Source: Maribacter thermophilus (GTDB lineage: Bacteria; Bacteroidota; Bacteroidia; Flavobacteriales; Flavobacteriaceae). Taken from it: a stretch of DNA of 64,000 bases. The translations under genes were made by a program, and so were the position numbers. The notes under the pieces were generated by a model that saw only the letters and a program-made list of their open reading frames with translations, was not told where the DNA came from and made no database searches. The DNA is taken from NCBI RefSeq assembly GCF_001020565.1, contig NZ_LDAS01000001.1:596402-660401 (forward strand). The letters are read 5' to 3'. Numbering within the stretch: the first letter of the stretch is position 1; each line of letters opens with the position of its first letter. Of the stretch, positions 55,544-63,676 are shown piece by piece.

Positions 55544-55624
55544 AAACAACTATTGTTAAACTTTCGGGATAAAGGTTTACGTATGGGTACAGACATACTA
55601 TTCGCTCGAACAAGAGATTTAAAA

Positions 55625-57502
55625 ATGAACAAAAAACTTGTAGGTTTTGGTGGCTTGGCATTGCTATGCACCAATGTAATTGCACAACAAGTAGTGCAAA
55701 ATGATTCTATGTCGGTCCAACAATTGGACGAAGTAGTGGTAAGTGATTCTCGTTTTAATTTGAAAAGAGAAAATTCAGGTAAAACGGTGATTAAAATTTC
55801 GGCCGAAGAATTGGAACGAAACCAAGGGCGGTCGGTAGCGGAGATTATTAACACTAAAAGTGGGTTAGAGGTAAATGGTAGTAGAAGTTATGCAGGGCAG
55901 AACATTTCTGTCTACGCAAGAGGAGGAAACAATCGTCAGGTTCTGGTGATTATTGATGGTATTCAGGTATCCGACCCTTCTAATGTAAGTGCCGAATATG
56001 ATCTTCGTTTGTTGAACACCTCACAAATTGAAAGTATAGAGATCATAAAAGGGGCTTCCAGTACCTTGTATGGTAACTCTGCGGCAACAGCTGTCATCAA
56101 TATAACCACAAAAAAAGCAGATAAAGATGGTTTGGCATTGGATGTGCTATCAAGTATGGGTACCAACCAACCGGAAAACGATCAAAATTATAATATTTCT
56201 GATTTCTCTAATACGGTTACAATTACAGCCAAAGAGGGAGGTTTATCCGTTTTGGCCTCTGGGGGGCATCAATATACAGATGGTTTATCTGCTGCGGTAG
56301 GAGAGGAGGCCGACGACTTTTCTAGAATAGACGGTAATGTTAAAATAGGATATCGGTTTTCGAACAAATTTGATGTAACGGCTTCTGCCTTTTACAATAA
56401 ATTAAATACGGAGTACGATAATGGTTTTCCTATAGAAGATGCAGATTTCTATTATAAAGGAGAGCAGTCCCGATTTGGTCTTGCCGGGACTTTCTTTTAC
56501 AAGAATGGAGAAATACATGCGAATACCGCTTTTAATCAGATAAACAGGGAGTTTGTTTCCAATTATCCCTCAGCCTATGATTCAGAGTCTTTGGTGTTAG
56601 ATGTATACAATAAGTATACTTTTAATGGGAATATATACTCTATTGTTGGGGTAAACTATGTTGATGGAAAAACACTGTTCGATGAAGAGAAAAATGCCGA
56701 TAATTTAGACCCTTATGCCAATGTTGTGTATGTAAGCGATTTTGGTCTAAACCTTAATGTGGGCGCAAGGTTGAACAACCATAGCGAATATGGCAGTAAT
56801 CTTATTTATAACATCAACCCTTCTTACCGTATTGGAATTAACGAGGGGTATTTTAAAATGATGGGTTCATATGCAACTTCGTATATAGCACCGAACCTTT
56901 CGCAATTGTATGGTCCGTACGGAGCCAACCCGGATTTGGACCCCGAGGAAGATACCACCATAGAGGGAGGTATAGAGGTTAAATTTTCTGATTGGTTAAG
57001 GTTGAGTGGAATCTATTATAATAGAAAGGAAGAAGGTCGTATAGATTATGTTACTATTGACCCGCAGACGTTCGAAAGTCAATACAGAAATATTGAAGAG
57101 GATGTTAATTTATCTGGGGTAGAAATAGAGCTACAGGCAAAACCATTAAAGAATATGGATGTTACCGCCAATTACACCTTAACAGAAGCAGAAGAGGACC
57201 TAGCTCTACGAATACCAAAGAACAAGATCAATGCAACGGTAGGCTATACTTTTAGAAACAAGACTTATGCTTCCATAATGTACCAAAATGTCTCTAGCCG
57301 GACAGATACCGACTTTTTAACCTATAGTACGGTAGATTTAGAGCCTTTTAGTCTTGTAGACCTTTATCTGAAACATGAGGTTTGTGATCAATTTAGTTTC
57401 TTTATATCGGTTAGCAATATCTTCAATGAAGAGTATGTAGAAATATTAAATTACACTACGAAAGGAAGAAACGTTCGAATAGGAATGAACCTAAAATTAT
57501 AA
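55625..57502 (+). CDS. btuB: TonB-dependent outer-membrane vitamin B12 receptor
   Basis: A 625-residue outer-membrane receptor starting at ATG 55625 (signal MNKKLVGFGGLALLCTNVIAQ). After it comes the TonB-box/plug: QLDEVVVSDSRFN, SVAEIINTKSGLEVNG, LVIIDGIQVSDPS and IEIIKGASSTLYGNSAATAVINITTK. A 22-strand barrel of about 480 residues follows, ending in the aromatic/basic NVRIGMNLKL. It lacks the CNA-type N-terminal extension of SusC/RagA receptors. The B12 riboswitch 82 bp upstream and the divergent btuFCD genes make cobalamin the substrate. The same frame is open through the riboswitch from an ATG at 55517; that extension is spurious. Confidence 0.93.
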   Translation: MNKKLVGFGGLALLCTNVIAQQVVQNDSMSVQQLDEVVVSDSRFNLKRENSGKTVIKISAEELERNQGRSVAEIINTKSGLEVNGSRSYAGQNISVYARGGNNRQVLVIIDGIQVSDPSNVSAEYDLRLLNTSQIESIEIIKGASSTLYGNSAATAVINITTKKADKDGLALDVLSSMGTNQPENDQNYNISDFSNTVTITAKEGGLSVLASGGHQYTDGLSAAVGEEADDFSRIDGNVKIGYRFSNKFDVTASAFYNKLNTEYDNGFPIEDADFYYKGEQSRFGLAGTFFYKNGEIHANTAFNQINREFVSNYPSAYDSESLVLDVYNKYTFNGNIYSIVGVNYVDGKTLFDEEKNADNLDPYANVVYVSDFGLNLNVGARLNNHSEYGSNLIYNINPSYRIGINEGYFKMMGSYATSYIAPNLSQLYGPYGANPDLDPEEDTTIEGGIEVKFSDWLRLSGIYYNRKEEGRIDYVTIDPQTFESQYRNIEEDVNLSGVEIELQAKPLKNMDVTANYTLTEAEEDLALRIPKNKINATVGYTFRNKTYASIMYQNVSSRTDTDFLTYSTVDLEPFSLVDLYLKHEVCDQFSFFISVSNIFNEEYVEILNYTTKGRNVRIGMNLKL

Positions 57503-57508
57503 GCAAAG

Positions 57509-57540
57509 AAAAGGCGGCCAAAAGGCCGCCTTTTTATTTT
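57509..57540 (+). terminator. Rho-independent terminator of btuB
   Basis: AAAAGGCGGCC (57509-57519), loop AAAA, GGCCGCCTTTT (57524-57534), then TATTTT. Lies 7 bp after the btuB stop and before the convergent protease gene. Confidence 0.95.
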
Positions 57541-57553
57541 TTTAATTATTGTT

Positions 57554-59014
57554 TTATTCCAAATTGGCATTATAATGGGTGTCGTCTATCATTTTATCAC
57601 TAAAAGGGCTATACATTTTAGAGCTACTTAAAATCTCGATGGGGTTTTGAACCGTTAAGTTGGATTTTCCGCTCGAGCCCGTTATCTCTTGTATGGCACG
57701 AGCCAATAAGGGTTCGTTTAAATCTCCTAAAATTCCCAAATTCCCATAATCTTCCTTAAGTAGAATATCTGGCACCAATCCACTGGTAAAGTCAGAGAAA
57801 CCATCTGCATTTTCATTTCTCCCCAAAAGTGGTTGTATGGCCCATTCGTTATCTGAATTTATTTGGTTTACCCGGCTTGGGGTATATAGATAAGAGTTTT
57901 CCCTATCATCTACCAAAGTAGTGGAAAACTCATTTTTTCCACGTGTTACATCACCAATATGTACAATATCAATATAGGGTTCTAGACTATTGATCAAGAG
58001 CTCACTGGCAGAGGCAGAGCTGGCCGTTGTTAGAACATATAGTTTTGATAGTCGTAAAGGGTCGATCGCATTACCTTCAACTTCATCCGTAAAATATACC
58101 TCTAATTGGCTTTCCGAAAGTTGCTCTTGTACCTTGTCGTTGTATCTTTTTCTGAGGAACAGATTGCTCTTGTCCGTATCATAGATCATACTGGCCAATA
58201 ACCTTGTAGTGTTTACGGATCCACCCGGATTATATCTTAGGTCCAGTACCAATTCCGTTATACCTACATCTTTTAAGCCAGTGATGGCATCATATAAATC
58301 GTTATCATACTCGTTGGTAAACTGGTTGTACATTAGATAACCAATTGTAATTCCGTTTATTTCAAATGATTTGGATATAAATACGGGGTTTTCTGCAAGA
58401 GCCTCTTGCTTGGTCAATGACACTTCCTCATCATTTTGTACTACGTCGCCATTAACAAAATCGGCCATATTCAACACATAAGTATCATTATCTCCAAATA
58501 ATAGGTCTGTGTAATTATTGATCGTAAGTGTTTGGCCGTCTACACCGGTAAAAAGATCTCCTCTTTCAATGTCTTTGGCTGCGGCATCAGAATTCGGTAC
58601 AATATATCTCACGTATCCGAACACTTCTTCGCTGTTGGCTTTGCGCACCAAACCAAATTCTAATCCATTACTTCTAGAGATACCGGCCAAAGATTGTGTC
58701 AACACCCTATAATCAGAGTTATAGAAACTAAATCTGTCCTCGATATATAAAAGTTTGTTATCAAAAAAGGCTCCTGGGTCATCTTCAGATTCCAAGAAAG
58801 CGGTATAGGTTTCGGAATCGGAAAACCTATCGTCGGCCAAATCTGGCATATCGGCTTGCCAGAAGTACCAAAAATTCATTGCTTTCCACATAAAGTCTTG
58901 TACGGCTACATCTGCTGAAGACAATGGATCTATGGTGCCTGGAATAGTTAGCTCATCGTCTTTTGAACAAGAGATGACCATAACCGTTAAAAATAAAATT
59001 AAGAACCTTTTCAT
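57554..59014 (-). CDS. S41 family peptidase lipoprotein (paralogue 1)
   Basis: A 486-residue exported lipoprotein (lipobox VISC). An N-terminal helical domain (VQDFMWKAMNFWYFWQADMP) precedes a PDZ-like part (AAKDIERGDLFTGVDGQTL) and the tail-specific protease core: VLDLRYNPGG, the serine in TTASSASASELL and the general-base Lys in DVTRGKNEFS about 23 residues on. Probably acts on unfolded or C-terminal peptides in the periplasm or at the cell surface. A tandem paralogue lies 27 bp upstream, and the two agree in order of all motifs. Confidence 0.9.
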   Translation of the reverse strand: MKRFLILFLTVMVISCSKDDELTIPGTIDPLSSADVAVQDFMWKAMNFWYFWQADMPDLADDRFSDSETYTAFLESEDDPGAFFDNKLLYIEDRFSFYNSDYRVLTQSLAGISRSNGLEFGLVRKANSEEVFGYVRYIVPNSDAAAKDIERGDLFTGVDGQTLTINNYTDLLFGDNDTYVLNMADFVNGDVVQNDEEVSLTKQEALAENPVFISKSFEINGITIGYLMYNQFTNEYDNDLYDAITGLKDVGITELVLDLRYNPGGSVNTTRLLASMIYDTDKSNLFLRKRYNDKVQEQLSESQLEVYFTDEVEGNAIDPLRLSKLYVLTTASSASASELLINSLEPYIDIVHIGDVTRGKNEFSTTLVDDRENSYLYTPSRVNQINSDNEWAIQPLLGRNENADGFSDFTSGLVPDILLKEDYGNLGILGDLNEPLLARAIQEITGSSGKSNLTVQNPIEILSSSKMYSPFSDKMIDDTHYNANLE

Positions 59015-59041
59015 TATAGGTAGAACTTCGAAAGCCGTGTT

Positions 59042-60556
59042 TTATTTTAGTTTATCTATAGGATTTTTAGAGGCACGTCTCAAATTATCCAAAATAAGAA
59101 CGTTTTTTCTGTCATCGAACAGTTTTGAACTGGAAACTAGATTGGCCGGCATTACCACTTCAAAACTTCTTTTGGCGCTAATACCGGTAATTTCTTCTAT
59201 GGCCTTGGCCAATAATGGTTCATCGGGATCACCTAATGTGCCTAATTTGGTGACATCCTCTTCCAGTTCTATATCAGGGATCAGACCATCGGCATAATCG
59301 GAGAAACCTGCACTGTTCTCAACCCTGCTTACTATAGGTTGTAGCGCCCACTGGTTATCCGGATTAATTTGGTCTTCTGTCTCCTCGTCATAAAAGTTAC
59401 CATTTTCCGGATTGTCCACAAAAGTGATGGATCCTTGGTTTTTACCAACAGTTGTGGTTCCGATATGTACCACTTCCATATAGGGCTCTAGTCCTACCAT
59501 GACCAATTCACTTGCCGAAGCTGAAGAATCTGTGGCAAGAATATACACTTTACTCAAGTTTAAGGTATTTAAAGGAGCATCTGTATTTCCAAATAACGTA
59601 CCGGTAGTGGCCACGAAATTATTATCTAGTTCACCTTCTTCAAAAAGCGCTTGTAATTTGGCGTTATACCTAGTGGTGTACAACAGATCGCTGGTATTGG
59701 TACCATATATTAGGCTAGCCAATATTTCGGCCGTAGAGCCACTACCTCCCAGATTGTATCGTAGGTCAAGAACAAGATCGGTGACGTTTTGACTTTTAAA
59801 CTCACCAAAAACTTCGTTTAGGGCTTCGCCAGATCCGCCTATAAAGGAATTGTACATGAGATACCCGATTTTTTTATCTCCAACTGTTAGAACAGTATGG
59901 GTTAAAATCGGATCCTCTACCAAACCTTCTTGTTTTGTAAGAGAGACCTCTTTACCATTGGGACTAATAGTATTGTCCTCTATAGTGGCCATATTTAAAA
60001 CATAGGTGTCGTTATCTCCGAAAAGTAAATCGTAATAATTGTCGACCGTAAGGTCGATTCCGTTTACACCTATAAAATAATCACCTCTTTTAATATCTTT
60101 TGTAGCCGCATCAGAATCTTTCACCACATATTGCACAAATCCGAAAACATCATCGGTATTCCCGATTCGGCTAAGACCGAACTCCAGCCCGTTACTTTTT
60201 GATATACCTGAAAGGTAGTTCGTTAATTCCCTATAATCATCGCTATAAAATGTAAAGCGGTCTTCTTCATAAAGAAGTTCATCTATTAAAAAATCCTCGG
60301 GATCCGGATGTTCTTCCAAATAACTTTCATACTCTGTTTGGGTGCTAAAACGGTCATCTGCCAAAACGGGTACATCACCTTGCCAATAATAATAAGCGTT
60401 TAAGGTTTGCCACATAAAATCCTGTACCTGAATATCAACTTCTTCAACAACTTCATCGTCGGTAACCTCCTCTTCAACTACTGGGTTGTCATCATTTTTT
60501 TTACAAGAGACAACGATTATCCCTAAAAATAACAGGTAGAAAAAATACTTCTTCAT
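59042..60556 (-). CDS. S41 family peptidase lipoprotein (paralogue 2)
   Basis: A 504-residue exported lipoprotein (lipobox VVSC) with the same layout as its downstream neighbour: acidic linker rich in VEEEVTDDEVVEEVD, helical VQDFMWQTLNAYYYWQGDVP, PDZ-like DAATKDIKRGDYFIGVNG, then VLDLRYNLGGSG, the catalytic Ser in ATDSSASASELV and Lys in TTTVGKNQGS. The two genes clearly arose by tandem duplication. It is divergent from the second ECF sigma gene across 231 bp. Confidence 0.9.
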   Translation of the reverse strand: MKKYFFYLLFLGIIVVSCKKNDDNPVVEEEVTDDEVVEEVDIQVQDFMWQTLNAYYYWQGDVPVLADDRFSTQTEYESYLEEHPDPEDFLIDELLYEEDRFTFYSDDYRELTNYLSGISKSNGLEFGLSRIGNTDDVFGFVQYVVKDSDAATKDIKRGDYFIGVNGIDLTVDNYYDLLFGDNDTYVLNMATIEDNTISPNGKEVSLTKQEGLVEDPILTHTVLTVGDKKIGYLMYNSFIGGSGEALNEVFGEFKSQNVTDLVLDLRYNLGGSGSTAEILASLIYGTNTSDLLYTTRYNAKLQALFEEGELDNNFVATTGTLFGNTDAPLNTLNLSKVYILATDSSASASELVMVGLEPYMEVVHIGTTTVGKNQGSITFVDNPENGNFYDEETEDQINPDNQWALQPIVSRVENSAGFSDYADGLIPDIELEEDVTKLGTLGDPDEPLLAKAIEEITGISAKRSFEVVMPANLVSSSKLFDDRKNVLILDNLRRASKNPIDKLK

Positions 60557-60716
60557 AAATTCTTTTTGTTTTTATTAAAGTCCTTTGAACAAGTATTATA
60601 CCAAGAATAATATGTAAAATAACCGTAGGGGACTTTAGGTAATTAATTGTTATACGTAATAAACATTGATAAGAGATGTTAAATTTACCCAGATGAAACA
60701 GAAAAAAAAATTTTTT

Positions 60717-60741
60717 GTAACAAAATTCGTTTCACCTCGTC
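60717..60741 (+). promoter_or_regulatory. ECF-type promoter of the second sigma operon
   Basis: GTAAC at 60717-60721 and CGTC at 60738-60741, with 16 bp between, about 46 bp before the sigma ATG. The AAC core and CGTC box at this spacing fit known ECF promoters better than TTG/TAnnTTTG, so the sigma gene may transcribe itself. The rest of the 231-bp gap (60557-60787) must hold the divergent protease promoter, which I could not place. Confidence 0.55.
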
Positions 60742-60787
60742 TTCCTAATATAAACCGGTAATAGGGTTTATGGACAACTAAACCAGC

Positions 60788-61297
60788 ATGAAACAAGCGG
60801 AATTTTTAAATGTGGTAATGCCTTTTAAGGATAAACTATACCGATTGGCGAAACGTCTTTTGGTTTCTAGCGAAGAGGCCGAAGATGCCACACAAGAAAT
60901 TTTGTTGAAGTTGTGGGCAAAAAAGAAATCCATGGCCAATTACAAAAATGTAGAGGCCTTTGCCATGACAATGACCAAGAATTTTTGTTTAGATCGCTTA
61001 AAGTCGAAACAAGCGGGAAATCTAAAACTGGTTCATAGTAATTATAAGGAAGAGGGTACAAACCTACAAAACCAGGTAGAGGCGAGAGACAGTTTAAGTT
61101 GGGTAGAGAAAATAATGGAGGAGTTGCCCGAACAACAAAAAATGGTATTACAGTTGAGAGATGTAGAGCAGTACGATTATGACGAAATTGAAGCTTTGTT
61201 GGGTATGAAACCAACAGCTATAAGAGTAGCCTTGTCTAGGGCAAGAAAAACAGTAAGAGAAAAATTAATGGAAAAACATAGTTATGGAATTGGATAA
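60788..61297 (+). CDS. RNA polymerase sigma factor, ECF (sigma-70) family
   Basis: A 169-residue ECF sigma factor. Region 2: PFKDKLYRLAKRLLVSSEEAEDATQEILLKLWAKK, with AFAMTMTKNFCLDRLKSK for -10 reading. Region 4: ELPEQQKMVLQLRDVEQYDYDEIEALLGMKPTAIRVALSRARKTVREKL. It has a plain ATG start and overlaps the next gene by 14 bp. Heads an operon with a membrane anti-sigma-like protein and three DUF4252 proteins; the likely auto-regulatory promoter upstream fits the ECF pattern. Distinct from the other sigma of this window in sequence and partners. Confidence 0.91.
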   Translation: MKQAEFLNVVMPFKDKLYRLAKRLLVSSEEAEDATQEILLKLWAKKKSMANYKNVEAFAMTMTKNFCLDRLKSKQAGNLKLVHSNYKEEGTNLQNQVEARDSLSWVEKIMEELPEQQKMVLQLRDVEQYDYDEIEALLGMKPTAIRVALSRARKTVREKLMEKHSYGIG

Positions 61298-61718
61298 CAT
61301 AGAAAAATTGTTGGAAAAATATTTTGAGGCCACTACAACGGTTGCCGAAGAAGAGGAGTTAAGGCGATATTTCTCTAAAGAAGATATACCGGCCCATTTA
61401 GAGCAATACGCTTCTATGTTCCAATATTTTAATTTGGCAAAAGAAGAGCGTTTTACCAAACAGTTGGCATTAAAACCTAAAACGAACCTTTATAAATGGG
61501 CTTCTGTTGCAGCGGTGGCAGTGTTGGCTTTTGGGGTGTATTTTGGAAACGACTATCGAGAGCAAAAACAAGCTGAAAAAGAAGAAGCTCTATTTGCCTA
61601 TAACCAAACAAAAAAGGCCTTTACGCTTTTGGCGGAAAACTTTAATAAAGGAACACAGAAGGTGGCTTATTTAAAAGAGTTTGAAGAGGCAAAGGATAAA
61701 ATTTACAATAACGATTAA
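61284..61718 (+). CDS. Single-pass membrane protein, candidate anti-sigma factor
   Basis: A 144-residue protein: acidic cytoplasmic helices (residues 1-68, LEKYFEATTTVAEEEELRRYF), one membrane helix (about 71-87, WASVAAVAVLAFGVYFG) and a charged outer tail with coiled-coil character. No zinc-binding HxxxCxxC. The start overlaps the sigma gene by 14 bp, so translation is coupled. Size, topology and place are those of an anti-sigma factor, but sequence recognition is weak; the call is inference from context. Confidence 0.7.
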   Translation: MELDNIEKLLEKYFEATTTVAEEEELRRYFSKEDIPAHLEQYASMFQYFNLAKEERFTKQLALKPKTNLYKWASVAAVAVLAFGVYFGNDYREQKQAEKEEALFAYNQTKKAFTLLAENFNKGTQKVAYLKEFEEAKDKIYNND

Positions 61719-61735
61719 AATTAAAAACAAAAGAG

Positions 61736-62281
61736 ATGAAAAAGATAATAGTAACCGTAGTAATGGCATTGGCGTGTTATACAGGGTTTTCACAATCTGT
61801 GTTCGATAAATATGAAGATTTGGACAATGTGAGTGCTGTTGTGGTGAACCAAAGCATGTTCAGACTACTGTCAAATATAGATGTGGAGGTAGACGATCCA
61901 GAAGCCAAGGACTTTATGGACATTGCCAAAAGTTTAAAAAACTTAAAGGTCTTTATTACGGAAGACAAAAAAATATCGGCAGATATGTTGGGCACCATGA
62001 ATTCTTATCTAAAGTCAAATTCATTGGAAGAGCTAATGCGAGTAAAGGATAAGGATGCCAATGTAAAGTTTTACATCAAGCCCGGCAAGGATGATGATCA
62101 TGTAAGCGAGTTGCTTATGTTCGTTACGGGTATCAATAATTCGGATGTTGAAGTAAACGGAAGAAAATTTGAAACCGTTCTATTGTCCTTGACAGGAGAT
62201 ATAGACTTGAACAAGATAGGTTCGCTTACCCGTAAAATGAACCTTCCGGAGGAATTGAACAAAGCAGGAAAAGACAATTAA
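61736..62281 (+). CDS. DUF4252 protein, exported (copy 1)
   Basis: A 181-residue exported protein: signal to TGFSQ, then SVFDKYEDLDNVSAVVVNQSMFRLLS and a body with VKFYIKPGKDDDHVSELLMFV near the end. This is DUF4252, a Bacteroidota family of unknown function often found behind ECF sigma genes. Shares order and many positions with the next gene (for example LEELMRVKDKD and LTGDIDLNKIG). Third gene of the sigma operon, 17 bp after the anti-sigma-like gene. Confidence 0.85.
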   Translation: MKKIIVTVVMALACYTGFSQSVFDKYEDLDNVSAVVVNQSMFRLLSNIDVEVDDPEAKDFMDIAKSLKNLKVFITEDKKISADMLGTMNSYLKSNSLEELMRVKDKDANVKFYIKPGKDDDHVSELLMFVTGINNSDVEVNGRKFETVLLSLTGDIDLNKIGSLTRKMNLPEELNKAGKDN

Positions 62282-62375
62282 AAAGATGGAACGGTCAAAT
62301 GGGAAGATTCTAAAATTTGGCCGATAGGTCCACACATAAATAATTCATCAATAACAAATCAAAAAACAAACAGTC

Positions 62376-62918
62376 ATGAGAAAATTAGCAGTAGTACTTT
62401 TAGTAGCCATTTTGCCTTTATTTGGATTTTCACAATCCGTATTCGACAAATATGAAAGCATGGACAACGTAGGGTCTGTGATCGTAAATAAAGGGATGAT
62501 AGATCTAGTATCTAAAATCGGGGCTTTTGACGATGATCGAGAAACACAAGAATTTGTGGAAGTAGCAAAAGGACTTAAAGGGGTGAAAGTGTTTATGACA
62601 GAAGATAAATCTGTATCCGCAGATATGGCCAAGACGGTCAAGAAATATCTAAAATCCTCAAGGTTGGAAGAATTAATGAGGGTGAAGGATAAGGATGTCA
62701 ACGTTAAGTTTTATATCAGAAATGGAAAGAAAAAAGACCATGTGACAGAATTGTTAATGTTCGTATCTGGAATGGATGATGTTGAAATAGGACACAAAGG
62801 AAGAAAATTAGAAACTGTTCTGGTAAGCCTAACGGGAGATATAGACCTAAATAAAATAGGCGCTTTAACTGAAAAAATGGATTTGCCCCAAGACCTGAAC
62901 AAGGCAGGTGGCAAGTAA
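62376..62918 (+). CDS. DUF4252 protein, exported (copy 2)
   Basis: A 180-residue paralogue of the preceding gene: signal to LFGFSQ, SVFDKYESMDNVGSVIVNKGM, LEELMRVKDKDVNVKFYI and LTGDIDLNKIGALTEKMDLP. Segments such as LTGDIDLNKIG and EELMRVKDKD are identical in both, so the pair is a recent or strongly conserved tandem duplication. It ends 12 bp before a good terminator, so the sigma transcript probably stops here in part. Confidence 0.85.
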   Translation: MRKLAVVLLVAILPLFGFSQSVFDKYESMDNVGSVIVNKGMIDLVSKIGAFDDDRETQEFVEVAKGLKGVKVFMTEDKSVSADMAKTVKKYLKSSRLEELMRVKDKDVNVKFYIRNGKKKDHVTELLMFVSGMDDVEIGHKGRKLETVLVSLTGDIDLNKIGALTEKMDLPQDLNKAGGK

Positions 62919-62929
62919 AACCCAATAAT

Positions 62930-62955
62930 AGACCTATCGAACAATCGATAGGTCT
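62930..62955 (+). terminator. Terminator inside the DUF4252 cluster
   Basis: AGACCTATCGA (62930-62940), loop ACAA, TCGATAGGTCT (62945-62955), then TTTCTTATTTT. It separates the first two DUF4252 genes from the third. Confidence 0.9.
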
Positions 62956-62971
62956 TTTCTTATTTTAAAAT

Positions 62972-63520
62972 ATGACAACTATGAAAAAAATTAAAAATGC
63001 GATTGTTCTAGCTATAGTAGTAATCGTAAGTTCTTGTTCCTCTACCCAGAGCTTGCAAGAATATTATATAGACAATACCGAGAACCCTAATTTTTTACAT
63101 CTAGATATTCCAACCAGTATTTTGAATATAAAAGAAGCGGAGCTATCACAGGAGCAACAAACGGCATTGGCCTCTTTGAAGAAACTGAATATTCTCGCTT
63201 TTAAGAAAACGGAGAACAATGCAGAGGAGTATAAATTAGAGAAAAAACAGGTAAAGGCAATTCTGTCAGCTGATAGCTATACAGAATTAATGAAAATGAA
63301 TACCGATTTTGGCCGTGCGACAATAAAATATTTGGGAGAAGACGATGCCATAGATGAGGTTATTATATATGGAGACAATAAAGATAAGGGGTTTGCGCTG
63401 ATCAGAGTATTGGGAAATAATATGAATCCCGCCCATTTTATACAGTTATTACAGGCCATTCAAAAATCAGACTATAAAGGAGAAGGCCTGGGCGAGATCA
63501 GAGACCTGTTTAAAGGTTAA
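62972..63520 (+). CDS. DUF4252-type lipoprotein (copy 3, diverged)
   Basis: A 182-residue lipoprotein (179 if the ATG at 62981 is used) with lipobox VSSC after the signal AIVLAIVVI. The body keeps the DUF4252 outline (LHLDIPTSIL, LKKLNILAFKKTENNAEEY, SYTELMKMNTD, GFALIRVLGNNMNP) but is clearly diverged from the two copies upstream and is lipid-anchored, not soluble. Separated from them by a terminator, so it may be read by read-through or its own promoter. Followed by another terminator. Confidence 0.78.
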   Translation: MTTMKKIKNAIVLAIVVIVSSCSSTQSLQEYYIDNTENPNFLHLDIPTSILNIKEAELSQEQQTALASLKKLNILAFKKTENNAEEYKLEKKQVKAILSADSYTELMKMNTDFGRATIKYLGEDDAIDEVIIYGDNKDKGFALIRVLGNNMNPAHFIQLLQAIQKSDYKGEGLGEIRDLFKG

Positions 63521-63540
63521 AACATAAAGTATCTTTAATT

Positions 63541-63573
63541 AAAAACCTGTTGTGATATCATAACAGGTTTTTT
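63541..63573 (+). terminator. Rho-independent terminator after the third DUF4252 gene
   Basis: AAAAACCTGTT (63541-63551) pairs with AACAGGTTTTTT (63562-63573); the inner TGATATCA can fold further. Followed by GTTTTC. Confidence 0.9.
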
Positions 63574-63622
63574 GTTTTCTATGCATAAATTGAAATTTAG
63601 GACCCAATTAAGTGACCTTTCC

Positions 63623-63669
63623 CTAATTTTAGTGTCACACTAATAAATAACCTTTAAAACTAAAATTAG
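63623..63669. repeat. Inverted repeat in front of the MscS gene
   Basis: CTAATTTTAGT at 63623-63633 and its exact reverse complement ACTAAAATTAG at 63659-63669, 25 bp apart, ending 7 bp before the channel ATG. It may be an operator or a leader stem-loop. A smaller inner repeat, AGTGT-C-ACACT, lies at 63631-63641. Confidence 0.5.
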
Positions 63670-63676
63670 ATATAAA

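Noticed and set aside
55517..55624. A 36-codon in-frame N-terminal extension of btuB from an ATG inside the riboswitch
   Set aside because: The extension is simply the B12 box and the riboswitch tail read as protein (MQVRRPAKF). The ATG at 55625 begins a normal signal peptide, so the open frame is by chance.
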